Source: Casuarius casuarius
Lineage: Eukaryota; Chordata; Aves; Casuariiformes; Casuariidae
Assembly: GCA_003342895.1 (NCBI GenBank)
Contig: PTFA01000197.1
Location: 760,236-824,235 of the forward strand
Length of the DNA stretch: 64,000 nt
Reading direction: 5' to 3'
The notes below the pieces were generated by a model. The model saw only the letters and a list, made by a program, of their open reading frames with translations, did no database searches and was not told the DNA's origin. Below are positions 21,700-34,700 of the stretch, one piece after another. The stretch's first letter is position 1, and each line of letters opens with the position of its first letter. A program made the position numbers and the translations under genes.

Positions 21700-21729
21700 G
21701 TGTGCGTGTATGCGCGCACGCACACACAC
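21700..21729. repeat. Alternating purine-pyrimidine tract with 9-bp inverted repeat
   Basis: Thirty consecutive bases alternate purine and pyrimidine without a break. Within them GTGTGCGTG (21700-21708) and CACGCACAC (21717-21725) are exact reverse complements around the loop TATGCGCG. It is about 0.8 kb downstream of the PLBD1 poly(A) site. Confidence 0.9.
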
Positions 21730-22525
21730 TCACTCTCCCTCTCGGCTTTTGAGCAGATTGCAGAACACTCCGGGATCCCATAGGTCCCACTGCAGGTATG
21801 ATCTCAGCCAAAGAATTCAAGATGAAGTTATCGAAATGCCGAAAGGTCAGTTACACATACACACGCACACACACACCTCCCAAAAACCACCAATGGTGTT
21901 TCCAAAAGAACCAGGCTGCTTGCAGAAATCACCGGGCGCCCCCCTGTCAGCACGTCCCTTCACTATCGTTCAAAGCCTGACCTTTGTACTTGAGACAACA
22001 AAAGAAATTTTGCAAAAGCGACTGAAAGCAGTGCCCTGCAAACAAAGAGCTCACTCGTCTGCCATGGAGAGCAAGGTGCAACATGTCATGGCCTACTTGC
22101 TTTGCTAATAACATTCCTGGATGATAAACCATTCACCACAGTTCTCACCCGCGCTGCTCAAGAGACGAACATCAAGCCAAGCACAGAAAAAAAGCTACCA
22201 GGGCCCCAAACCTGGCCTGGCCCACCCCAGAAGGCAGGTCCTATGTTGCTACTATAGAGCACTTTGTCAAATCACAGCAGTTCCCTCATGCTCTGGGAAT
22301 AACTGTGATGATGGCTCAGATAACCAAAAGGCAGTGCCATGCCTGTAGACCTCTACATGACCTTCTCATCAATCCTGATCAGAGAAATGGACACCCAAAT
22401 AGCTCAGACGTTCTGGGTCAGCACATATGTTGGGCTGCACAGAGGTGGCCAATCTCACAACAACATGCCTAGCAGGCAGGACAGGGAAAGCAGGTGAGGC
22501 CCAGGTATGTGGACATCCCAGGGGA

Positions 22526-22531
22526 TTTATT
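22526..22531 (-). terminator. PLBD1: PLBD1 poly(A) signal
   Basis: AATAAA on the - strand lies 63 bases after the PLBD1 stop, giving a 3' UTR of about 85 bases. Other hexamers on this strand are more than 1 kb further (about 21482, 21240 and 20547). A perfect 7-bp hairpin (22538-22553) sits directly upstream. Confidence 0.7.
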
Positions 22532-22537
22532 ATACAA

Positions 22538-22553
22538 GGAAATTAAAATTTCC
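22538..22553 (-). other. Hairpin upstream of PLBD1 poly(A) signal
   Basis: GGAAATT and AATTTCC are exact reverse complements separated by two bases. In the PLBD1 transcript the stem would end six bases before AATAAA. Confidence 0.6.
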
Positions 22554-22593
22554 GTGAAAAAAAAGATCCCATTTTGGATTATCAACGCCAATT

Positions 22594-22761
22594 TTACAGG
22601 ATCGGCCTCATGGTGACAAAATGAAAGTTGTACGATTCTGGCAGGCCCTGGTGTCGTGTGTAGTTAAACCGTCTCCAGGTGAAGACAGGGAGCCCACCCT
22701 GTACTGGGGGGCCGTTGATTGCAGTAGCTGTGAAAGCTGAAGCCAGGCGGAAATCTGACAC
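22594..22761 (-). CDS. PLBD1: PLBD1 exon 11 with stop codon
   Basis: A 168-bp exon entering in phase 0 reads [20 protein letters not shown], then [20 protein letters not shown], then [15 protein letters not shown] and TAA. The C-terminal MRPIL and QGGLPVFxWxRFN motifs are family signatures. The NYT sequon is present. Confidence 0.96.
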   Translation of the reverse strand: MSDFRLASAFTATAINGPPVQGGLPVFTWRRFNYTRHQGLPESYNFHFVTMRPIL

Positions 22762-25700
22762 CTGTAATAAAGGACAAGAGGTAAGGGTCAGGGTAAAATG
22801 GCTGCATGGTGTTTGACATGCACCCATGACAGAGCAGCAACAGCTCGGGGAGATTTGATAACAGTAAGGGAAAAAAACTGAGCGAGGGGAAGTGAATGCT
22901 GGCCAGGCAACATTCCTCCCCAACACAGAAGCATCTTCAGCTACAAAATAGCCAGCACTGAAGGGCCAGAGGGCAGTAGCAAAGCACGAGTCTGTGCTGT
23001 CCCTGGCCGTTGCACTACCCAAGCCGAGAGAGGCCGCGCACCCGCCCTCAGGACAATCCTCCTTGTGTTTGGATCTCCCCATAAGGGCTGGAGCTGCAGC
23101 AGGCATCCTGGAGGGTCTGGCCTAAGCCCTGCTGTGTGTTGAGCACTTGGGTTGTCCCCTTGGAAACTGGCAGGGTAATTCAGGAAAGGATGAAGGAAGC
23201 AGAAAGTTACCCTTGCTGTCCAGCCCCTGGCCTGCTCCTTCACTGTCTCCCAAGAGGCCCCCAGCCTGCTCCATCTTCACAAACTCGGAGATGGTCTTTA
23301 GTGTTTACAACAGATTTGGTATTAGCTTTGTGGCCAGCTTTTGCCTCTTCTCTGGGCTCACTCCATTTCCCACACCACCCCCTATTAGTCCCCAGTCCTC
23401 CCCCAGCCCAGCCCAGCCCATTCCCCTTGCCTAACCATGCTACTGAAGGCACCACAACCAGAGGGCTCTGACCTGCTCCCTCGCCAAACACCTCTACAGA
23501 GCAATTTTCTGGAATCATCGAGTGATAACCAGCCCTGGGAGCTCCTGCTGGCTACCACGGCTATCTAGCAAGGCAGGCAGGCAAGCTGACCTGGGCTTGT
23601 GCAAGCCAAGAGGAGACACTCAGTACTGGCAATGCCAAAACAGCCTCTACAGGGCCCATCCTAGCAGCCAAACAATCCAGAAAAGCAGCAGGCTGGTCCC
23701 AGTGGGATAAAGCGCTGTATGAATTACCAGCTTACCCAGTCCAGGCAGCAGCTTACTTAAGTATTGCCCCTCACAGTTAAAATACCATACAAGCTGCCTA
23801 GAAAAGCCCCTGCTTTTTCCAAGACAGGGGGTCTAAGGATTTTCCCATAACCCACGAAAAAGCAATGTGACCTTTGCCAGCCTTTGCTCAAAGCAGTTTT
23901 ACAGACAGGCAAGGAGCAGGGTGACTCACTAGAGAGCCAGGCTTTTGTAAAGGCAAAGCTAAAGAGAGGAGGAAGACATCTTCCTGCAGGCTTCAGGGAG
24001 GTACTCACACAGTCCCCAGGAACAAGACCTGGGACTGTGCAGCAATCGCTCTTCCTACGAATGATGTGAAGACTCATACCAGTCTCCTCTTGGGCTCCCT
24101 CCTGAAGCAAGGCTTTGGGACTTAACTCTTAAATGCCAGGAGTTCCCCCATGGACATCATGCTTCTGCACCTCTCCTCATGCACTCCTCCCCCAGCTCCA
24201 TCCTTCTGCCACCTATCACTCTGCCAGGCCTGGCGCTGGAGACAGGAGATGGAACTCACTGCAGAGAAGCGCCATCCTGTGAGCTGCCCAAGCACCCAGT
24301 CTGAAGAGAGGATACACAGAGGAGCCTCCTGGCCCTGCCGCGCCCACCCTAGTGCAGGGAGACATGTTTTAAGTCTGATAGGAGCACAAACAGCCTACAG
24401 CACATCCAGCCTTGCAACAGACACTGCAACCAAGGGTACTTTACCTTGGAGTCATAGCAGCCTGCAGGCACTGGAAAAGAAGGATTCAAGTCTTCCCGGC
24501 AGCAAATGGTGTTGCAAGGATTGCGTTCAGCATAAGGATCATGCTGGTAGTCTGGAAAGAAACATGGGAAGAGAAGGAGAGAAGAAAAGAACAAATCAGT
24601 CCCTTCACACAAAGCCTCTGCTGATGGAGCAAAGTCCCCAAGCCACTAAAAAGCTGTTTAGTGCCTAACACATACATCAGTCTATCACTCTGCTCTCGCA
24701 CTCCTCCCCAGGTACCACCTGGAAGTCCACGTTTGAGACAAGATACCAAGCAGACAACCTTCTGGTGCAAGTCTATACAGCTGGTCTTACATCCCAGGGG
24801 CACTACTGCCAATCCACAACCACATGCAACTCCATGTGACTAAAGCTTGCAGAAGCTTTGTAAAGAAAGAAAAGCAATCGGTGGAAAAGAAAGGGCAAGG
24901 GGGAAGGAAAAGTGGAAAAGTGCAGCAGTGAGAGCCTTTGTTTTCCTATTCTGGACTAAAACAAGTGGCAAAAAACAAAGGCTTCAAACACCCACTGCAG
25001 CAGCAGAAAGCTAGAATGGGAAGATGGACAAGCCTCAATATCTATGAGCCTGCTGCTACTCACAGCCCAAACAGCAGCACCAACCCTGAAAGAGGCATCC
25101 CAAACCCCAAACCCAGTAATCAGTGTGCTCCCTGTAATTGGGAAACAAAATAAAGCATCTAAAGCTATCTGTACTTAGAGATGGTCTTGGCCAGAAGTTT
25201 AATTTTCTGCTTTTAATTCAGCCAAGGAGAACCCTGTCAGGAGAAAAGCAGAGCACAGCAGTACCTACCCAAAGATCATTCTGCTTGAGCAGGGAAAAAG
25301 AGACCAAACTGACCTGCAGTTTTCACACAGTATTTTCTGGTCTGATCTGACTGACGATTAGGATTTACGGCTTTTGCAAGCCGTAGTGTCAGAAGCTCTC
25401 TGGAAAGGTCAGCAAGCCTGAGGGACCTTGCTCTGGAAGGAACCCAGTCTTGTTTCTGTTCGAGTAATTTTTAGCTTTGTCTCCTACCCTCAACAGTAAG
25501 TTTGTCCTTTTGCTCTGTGTGCACATGGGTAATGTAGCTCTGCTTTATATGGCTTATCACTATAATCCAAGAAATAAATGTAACACTGCTTTATTAAGAT
25601 CAGCTCCACAGTGCATGTTTCTTACTGTTGTATCTCATGATGTACTTCATGCTTTCCAAGTTGGTCACTTTGCCCTGGTCTCGCCGGAAGATTTTTGCTC

Positions 25701-28700
25701 TTGGAGCAAGCTCATAAGAGAAGTCCAGGCCATACTTCTCAACATACACTGCATACCCACTGAGATTGTAAATCTTTTCATGGAAAGGGATATTGTATGA
25801 AGGCCAGTAACCTGTCAGAGACAAAACCCAACCTGTTAGTTACTTAGAAAAGCTGAACCCTCTGCTTATATTAACAAAAAAACAAACAAACAAAAAATTT
25901 CCACGTTGCATTGCCTTAACAGGATGTCTATGAATAACACATCAAGCTGGTCTGAACGCAGCAAAATTTGGCAATGGTCACTAGAAGGACTGCACTTGAC
26001 TCCCAGTACAATACCACTGGAAACTGTACCCAGGTTACCAATCCCCAGGCTCCCACCCAGAGGACTCATCCCACCAAGCAGCTGAGATCAGACTTGCAGG
26101 AGTCCGAGGTGAACACACAGAACAGCCCCAGTACTCCTGCAGACATGACAATCCCCTGAAGCTGAGCAGGGAAAGATCATTTCCCTCCACCAAACATTCC
26201 TGTAAGCGCATTGCAAAGGCCTGAACTCCCTCCCTCCTTTCCCCTTCCCAGCTCGCCAGAGTAAGACATACTGCTGAGATGTCAGGGACAACCAGTAGAC
26301 ACGGCAGTGATGAGGGCAGAGAGGAATTTAAAAAATAACACCTAAGCAAACATGCATTTGTGCCATATTGAGGGCCCCCAAACAGCAATTAGAAAAAAAA
26401 GACCCCAGAAAAAAGCAAACTGGAATTAAATAGATAAATAGGAACCGCAGCGCTAATAGGGATGAACAGGAAGCAGGCAAGCAAAGAACACACACACACA
26501 CGGGCTGCTGAGCAGTAGTAGCTGCAAAGATGTGGTTGCACACATATGACTGTCTAGAATGAGATTAGTTTAGGAAGCAAATACATTTGCAAAGAGCCAG
26601 GGGACCATCCAGATCAGGATCTGGGCACAGGAAGTCTTGAGAGAACAAAAATAGATACCTATGTCATTATGTTTAGTTTTTTGCAAGGCATGGCATCAAG
26701 AAGTGTTTAGACAGAGAGTATATGCCATAAGCTGGTCCAAAAAGCACCACATCTTCAGCTCCCCGCCAAAGCCCTGGCCTTTCTGTTGTCAGTGGGGACT
26801 GTTGCTTCTCAAATCACACATGCCAGGATTTGGCATGAAGATGTGTTATCTAAACACTGATAAACACAGCGCTCCTTGTATTGACATCAGTCCAGCATGA
26901 CATGAGGAGTCTGACTGTAAGAGGCTCAAGTAAATCAACTGGGACTCACTGGGAGTCAGATATAAAAATAAAAACCAAACTTCCCAAACAGAGAGCAACA
27001 GCATTATAAACTTGCCTGAGCCAAGGCCTTGCCAACTTGGGTCCTGCACAGCGTGCAGCAGGGACAGGAGTACCCCACCTGCTGGCATTTGCCTACGTGA
27101 CCAAGAGCCTGTCTGAAGGGAAGTGCCTCTCAGGTGTATGTTGTGTTCTAACATAGGTGTCCTGCTGAAATGAGCACACTTGGCACCCCATACTGAAGCA
27201 GGCAGGAGGACGTGGATGCATGAGCTTCCAAATCTATAGGGTTTAGTTACTATTCAAAAGAAAGTGCTACTGTCTCACAGGGAGGCAGTACATACAGATG
27301 CCTCCCTTCTCCCACCTGGAAAAAAAACTGTTTAAATTGCTAAGACAAAGAAAGTCATTTTAAGTTCTCCCTCAAGCAAGTGCTCTTCCTGTGTCCCAGG
27401 CTCTGCAAGACAGCAAGTTCCATGGAGACAGTGTAGCATCCAACCTCAGGCAGGCTTCACCCAAGGGCTAATACAAGCCAGTGAAACCTGTTTGTTAGGT
27501 CTGGCAGGGTGAACAGTGATGAAAACAAGTCAGAGATGGTGTAAGGTTGGTGGAGAACATGCAGGCAGCAAAAATTCTCTGAAACAAGATCCTTCCTACT
27601 CTGCCCATCAGAGCAAGAGAGCTTAGCAGTATTGAGAGGAAGAGCAATAAGATGAGGCATACAATGGAAGAGATGGAAGAGATCCCAGGTTCTGATCTAA
27701 AATGATGCTTCTGATGCTGATCAAGAAACATCTGGACTGTGGTCCACTCCCATGCCCCACTTCTAAATTGGAGGCAATACTGCTTTCTTCCACCTCCTCT
27801 ACAGGATTCCTGAGTTTTCTTCATCAACATACACAGAAAGCAACTTGACATCTTTGCCTGGAAGGGGATACACAAAACGTAAGAGATTCCTGGGTTTTAT
27901 AATTCACCTGTGCTAGCCAAAGAGACAAGCTGACAGAAGCTAGAAAATCTTTCCAGTTTCAAAGCCATATAAGAAAACGCTAACTTTTTCATCAGATACC
28001 GGCCTTACTACAACAATACCCACCTTTGTTCACCTGCTGTTCCTAGCTTTATGCCTGAAAGACTTACAAAGCTGAAGTTGGTGCAAATGCAGCCAACTCA
28101 CTTTAATCAGGCCAGAGTGGCAAAAGCACGCTATCTTTGGATACCAGCTGCCAGACATGGAAGGTGCCAGGGTCAGCTACTCGACAAGCACTTTAAGCCA
28201 GCGCTGCTCTTGAGAAAGGCAACTGCCTTCACCAGGGCTGCCGCGAGCACTGGGGGACACACCAAGCCTACTGGGGCCCCTGACCTGGTGTACCGTGTGG
28301 CACGGAGGAGTCCAAGACTGCTGACCCCAGGAGCGATGCTGGCCTACAGCAGCCGAGGTCTCTAGCACAGCAATTCCACAGTGCTTAGGCTATTCTGTGT
28401 GCTGAGGGCTGCTCTTTAGCACTTAAACTTTAAGAGACTGGGTGATTTCTGCTGCTTGATCCAAGTTCCCAAAGCAGGACGTCAGACTGTGAAGGACTGA
28501 CATGACCTGACCACAGCTCAGGCCAGGGAAGGGGCAGACACACTGTAACCTTAGGGGTAGGCCATGCTCTACACTCCCCACACCAAACAGCTCTCAGATG
28601 GCCCAAATCAGACCTTGCCATCTATCCAAGAAGAGCACAGAATTCAAGAGGGCAAGAGGGCTGATCAGGCCATGTCTTGGGAACAGGAGTGTAGCTTTGT

Positions 28701-31700
28701 CCAGTACTAGACTGAAGGAAGCACAGAGCACCTCTGGGGTGGCAGGACAGCACTAGGTGACTGTCACAAAAGAGGATTCGGTGGAAGCAGGCAAGCACAA
28801 GTGAACAGGCTTGGAGCAGTGGGCAGGAGTTGCCGGGGCAGAGACCAACCCACTGGGATCACTGAAGGAGGTGCACAACCCACTGCAGCCACAGAAACAA
28901 GGAGGTGCCTGGATAGGGATCAGGAAGGCTTGCATGAGCTACAGAGCTGTGGAAGACAGGAATTGTCCTGGGAACTGTAGAGGCTGCCCTAGGAAGATGT
29001 GCAAAAGCAGATGTAGCTACGTGTCATCTGGGGATGGCTGGAGAGGTGTCTGTCCCAGCTAAGGGGACACAGCTGTCTCCAGTCCATTGGCCAACACGCA
29101 GTTCTTGGCAAGTTCCTGTCTCACATCAAAGAAGAAGTTGTGGTTGGGCCCAGCGTGGCCCCAAGCACAGTTCCTGCCCCTTCTCCTTACCTCCCGCCAG
29201 CCAGCAAGTCAGAGATGGGTTCTGCCACCTCCTTCTAGCACTAGCAGCCACAGGAGGGAATCACCATGCATCCAAGCCCAGGGGTTGGGCTCAGCCCTAT
29301 GGGGGATCCCACACAGCAGCTCTCAAGTCACTGCTGAGAAGGAGCTCTGGGAACCCTCTAAACCTGGTCTGTGTGTCAGGCTCATTAACACAGGTGCAGC
29401 GCAGCCAGGACATAGCTGTATCACTTCAAGTACCACAGCTAAAGCTGCCTCCATTAGCTTGGTTGTCTGTACCACAACACACAGAGGTGCCCAAGGCATT
29501 TCACGATCAAAACCACACACAAACAGAAAGATAAGGTGCAACAGCCTGCTTTAATATCTTCAATGGATTAAGAAGCCAGAGAAGCATAAGGGAAAGAGAA
29601 CAGATTTCTGCAAACTATTGAGGAAAAACATCTCACAAAACCNTATTTACATTGTGGCAAAGCCTAAAATAAGCTGGATGTTTCCAAGGAACCAGAGACA
29701 AGGAAAAATTCCAAAGAGAAACAACTCCAACTGTTAAGGTAAATGCATTTCCAGTGATTTTGAAGAAGGGCAATTATCAGATCACCTTCTCAGCATGTGA
29801 TTAGAGAAGAGGGAGCACAAAGCACCAGACACTCAAGTTTGTGGAAAGAGCTCAGGCTTTTGGATGAAAATATGAAATGTCTGGAGAACACCTGTGAACG
29901 CAACCTGACTGTGGGCATTTTACTTCACTAGATTTTTGTTTGTTTTCCAATCAATTTGTTACTAGTCTTGCTGTGGGATTAAGGAATCTTTTGAACAGCA
30001 AATATTTACCAGATAACACAGCTCCAAAAAAGTTCAGCAAAGGGGCTGAATCTAATGGTAAACTTTTTTTAAAAGCTTGCAGAGTGATCTACTCACAAAA
30101 GAAGTGAAGTAGCCCACAGCATCGCAGTTATTCAGCACTGCTTCAAAGAGACCTCACCTCTCTCCCCCATGGGTTCCTAAGGGCAAAATGATAACAGAGA
30201 AAAGCAAGAAAGGAAAGAAAGAAGGTGAAGCCAATTTTTCCCTTGCACAATTCTGAGAAATACAGATGCTCACCACACTTCTACCACAGCAGGCAGGAGA
30301 AACGAATGCAAAGTTATTGACATAGCAACAGAGGTATGTTCACACAAAGCTTTCTAACTTGAAATCTTAGCATTAGTGCCCAAAAAACCCTTCCCAGGTA
30401 TGAAGCAAGGTTCTCTATCAGCTGGCACAAACATCTGGCTTTTCCAAGCCATCAGCTACTATAGGAGCTATCACCTTTCCGGAGAACATTTGTTTGATCA
30501 GAATATTCCACAAGGGTTGGGATCTGTTCAACAATGTACAATGCACCATCATCAAGGCTCTTCTGCAGCTTGACCTTCTTCAGGTCCAGCACCATGTACT
30601 GGTTGTTGTAGGTCCCTGGGGAGGAGTGAAGAAAGTTACATGTCCTGCCTGAGGAAGACAAGGGCACAAGGGGGAGAGGGAACATACCCTTTCTGCTACG
30701 ATTCGTACAAGAGCAGACTTACCAGAGTTGCACTTTGAGAAAATTTCTGCCCAAGTTTTGCCGCTGTCTGCCATCATGTTAGCAATACGGACCCTCTGCC
30801 AAGCAAACAGGGCTTCAGGCACCACTTGCTTAAGGAGGGTTTGGTTGAACACACTGTTGGTAGTCTGCAACATTATCAAGCCACTGCCTAGTATGTAAAA
30901 GTCATCCAGGGACACCAAAAAGCCTAAAACAACAATACAAAAGTTTCTGTTATCACTGTGAACCTCTGATATCCTCATAGAACAAAACAGAGACCCAAGC
31001 TACAAATGGATCAAACTGTGTGTGAGAGTGTGTGCGTGAGCGTGAGAGAGAGAGAAATATCAAGCTGCACAAATATTAAAGATGAGATGGCAACTTCTGC
31101 AAGTGCGTTAAGCCTCCCTGTAAGCGCACGGCCTCTCACTTGTCATGCTTTTCAAACACAGCCTACTACTTCTGTCTAGAGCATTTGCTTCAGGTTTATG
31201 TCCCATGCTTTCCCTCTTGGAAGTTTCTCCTTCATATGTAAAGCAATAGTCTTACTCCTACACTGGGGATAACACAGTCTAAAAGCCTAGTGAGTATTTG
31301 TTTATAACAAAGAGATTTGTTTAAAAATACAACAAAGAAAACTGAAACAAAAGAACAAATCCCACAAGCAAACAGATTTCTATCAACCAGTTTCAGTTTG
31401 GGATTTTTATTCCAGGGGAGGGAGGGCGAGGGGGGAAGGGGAAGCAGGTATTTCTTTAAATTAATCCCTTCTGGGCTAAACTAACCAAGCAGAAAATCTT
31501 CCTTCCACTTTATTCTTTTCCAGTGTAACTACTCTGAAAAGCACCAAGCCCAAGAAACAGGCACCTCTTAATCATAAAACATGTCCTGCATACGAAAGAG
31601 AGAGAGCGTTCTACCTCCTCTTCTTTCTGACATGTCGTCAGTGCTTTTTAACTCCTATCAGCCCCACAAAATCAACCAAGCCATGGATGACAGAGCAGGA

Positions 31701-34700
31701 TTCCTTTCCAGGTTACATGCCAACAGAAACACTAGGTTTGTTTGCAGATCCCATGCCAGGAAGAGGTATACAGAGCTACTAAGGTCAGTTATAATACCAT
31801 GGAGAGCACAGGACTGCTGGTGACTACCTACAAAGCACAAATACTTTGACTTCTAGATTCCCCAGAAGGTACAGAGCTGGCAGTTGCCAGGTTGGGGAAG
31901 AAAGGTTCATATTAATTGAGCTCCTGATGGGGATGTCATCCAGAACCTGGACTCTTACTAAAGAGTTTTTAATGGCATCAAAAAGTGTACAAAATGCTAA
32001 AATTTTCATTTCTAAACATCTGGACAGCATTCCTTTAAGGACACAGCTTTAAGCAGCTTGCTCAGGCAATTACTTAATGTAATTGCACTCCTCTACAAAA
32101 TCTTCTACAGCGAGCCTCATCACTGCACTTTGCAAACAAACGTAAGTCAGTGACCTATGAGAATCAGAAAGAAAATTGAGTTCTGCCTCCTATTCCCGGA
32201 CTTTCACGAAAAGGCTGACCTCCTTGAAGCAAAGAGGCCTGTAGTGTTTGAGTGCTCCATTACGGCAGATTTCTTCCAAGTCTCAAGTCCTCAAATCAGA
32301 ACAGATCCATAAGAAACTACTTTATGGTCACCTGATTTCTGAAAACACTTCAGCACAGAACAGGCAGAGTGCCCTGACAGCCCATGGTCTTGGAGAGACA
32401 GACAGACAGAAAAAAAGTAAAAGTAAATAAAGCAGAGTACTCTCTCAAATAGGTAAGGACAAGAAATGAAACACCTTAAACCTGGCTGCTGCCAGTTTAT
32501 CTTACACAAGGACATGGGATACTCCACCAATAAGCTGCTGCCTAACAAGTTGAGTGCTTACACAAACAGAAACCAGAAGTAAAATCATTAAATAACTGCA
32601 ATTTGAATTGAACACCAATTCCCATGCAGGTGCCAATGCCAAGTGCCCTACTTCAAATAAACAAAGGAGGTTTTTTTTTTCTTTCGTAATCAACTTAAGA
32701 TGAGTTGAAACAGAAAAACTCAAGCAAGAGTAAGTGTCAACAGAAAAAATGATGCTGAATTAACTGAAGTTTGAACTCTGTAATTCAAATAAATTGCAAA
32801 GCTCAGCTAAGCCAAAAACAAGATGATTTCTTTCTGGGCCTTAGTCCTGCAGTACTTTTACAATACAATGTGCCCTCCAGTATACATCATTACTAGCCCA
32901 ATTACCCAGAGACAATATATGCCATCATGACTTAGGACACAGCCATCCCTGAGACAAAGGGAAATTAAACATATACCACAGGTTTACCCAGGGGAAAAAC
33001 ATTCACAACAGTAAAATCCAGGTGAAGCCTAGAGATATCAGAAAGTATTTAATGTCCTCGTATTTCATTCCGGTCTTTTTAACTATGCATGAGAATTCTC
33101 TGTAATTGAAATTGCCTTTTATATCAACTGTTATCTCTCTGTATAGTTCACCTATTTACCTATTTGCTCTGTAAACTCATCTCCCATTCTTATCGGCAAC
33201 TCCCAATCATTTTTTTTCAATGAACCTGACTGTTCCTACACAGAAACAAACACAAGCATTTCTGATTGCATCTTCTGGGTCTGAGCCATTTAGATTCAGT
33301 TTCCAAACACCGCTGGAAAACTGTGAAGTTTCCAGAGCCTGGATCTTCATTCATCATGACACTATTAACCCACCAAGCAAAGCAAAACGCTCTCCAAAAT
33401 CTGAGCCACAACTTTCTCCAGGGAGCTAGCACACTGGACAGCATGTGAGGGGTGACATGCTCCTAGCAGCTATTGTTACTAAAGAGGTAGGCTGCTGCTT
33501 TCTGAACCAGGTGGCATTTGTTTTTCTCCTATTTTGACAGGTCGTTGTGCTCATTCAAGTACAGAAAGGGACAGCATTACAGCCTGCAAGTCACAGAGGC
33601 ATGAGGTCTAGCCATCACCTCGCAGGCATGGGAGCAGCTCCTGGCTGAGATGCTCAGTGCTCTGGGCTACAAACAGTCCAGGACGATGGGAAGGGAGACG
33701 TCTTCTTTGGATTAGCTTTCTTAAACCCATTAGTAGTCACTTCTCATGTCAAGACTGAACTGCTGCCAGCTGCCTTCCCTCTACTTGTATCTCTGCTAGG
33801 CACTAACTAATAGCACATCCCACACTGGAGATGAGAGGCCAGAAACATAAGGCACACCAGATACTGTTCTCTGCTTGACCCCAAATTTTAGACAGATGTT
33901 TGAGGGAGCAAGGAAGCAACAAACAGTCTGGCAAAAGCCCATGAGCCAGCTGATGGCAGAGGAGAATCTGCCAGTCTCCTGAACTGCCCTGACAGTGGGG
34001 CAGTGTAGAGCAGCGACTGCACAGCAGGGCCATTTTTTTGCCTTCTCTCTGCTCTTTTTACCAGGTATGTCCTGCAGAACCATAGCATCCACCTGGTCCC
34101 TGCCACTGAATTTCTTATCCCGCCAAACAAGCATAGCTTCAGCCAACATCTATAAGCAACAGCCGCATGGCCTGTACAATTTCTCTCTGTTGCGCATAGA
34201 TTTAACAATTACAGTACTAAGTACTTGTGCCCAATGCTTGAATGAGAGACTGAAATCAGAAGTGCCCAAGCATTCAGCTCAGACATTCTTCCTTTTCATT
34301 AAGTTCACAGAGCTGCTCTGCATGCAGCTCTGGACAGTGGATTTCAATGGCAGAAAAGGCCAAGATCAACAACACAGTTCAAGTGAGGATCAGGATTAGT
34401 GTGGAAACAAGCAGCAAGTGGCTAAATCATTCTGCAAGAGCAGAGATTATTATTCCCGTTCGTTTCCGCTTGTCTGTGCTTCCATAGCACTACTGTTGCT
34501 CTAAAACCAAGAAAGCAGCAGGGAGGCAACACACCGCAAGACTGACATTGGAGCATGCTAGCAGAAACCTAGGGAACTGCTGGGGAAGCAGGAGCAGAGT
34601 CTGCAGTTCCTGCCTGTTCTCCTATCTGCCAATTCAGCCTCAGCAGATGCAAGGAAGTGCAAAGCCCTCTAGCTGTACCATACTGTGCACACTGACATGC

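Larger units (their letters stand above)
17761..22507. other. Intergenic region between convergent ATF7IP and PLBD1
   Basis: This is the tail-to-tail spacer. It contains the 875-base N gap, a G12 run (19085-19096), GC-rich sequence from about 20150 to 21300 with G and C homopolymers, a G-quadruplex motif, an alternating purine-pyrimidine inverted repeat (21700-21729) and a second CA-rich stretch near 21855-21880. Open frames on both strands at about 20846-21267 look like the result of low stop density. I see no supportable gene. Confidence 0.7.
22508..22593 (-). other. PLBD1: PLBD1 3' UTR (inferred end)
   Basis: This is the short stretch between the stop and the expected cleavage point after AATAAA at 22526-22531. 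It contains a U-rich run and the 7-bp hairpin. The exact cleavage base is a guess. Confidence 0.6.

Noticed and set aside
29034..29554. Two overlapping + strand frames of 166 and 155 codons
   Set aside because: Both lie inside PLBD1 intron 8 in a GC-richer patch, and two different frames are open together. No recognisable domain.
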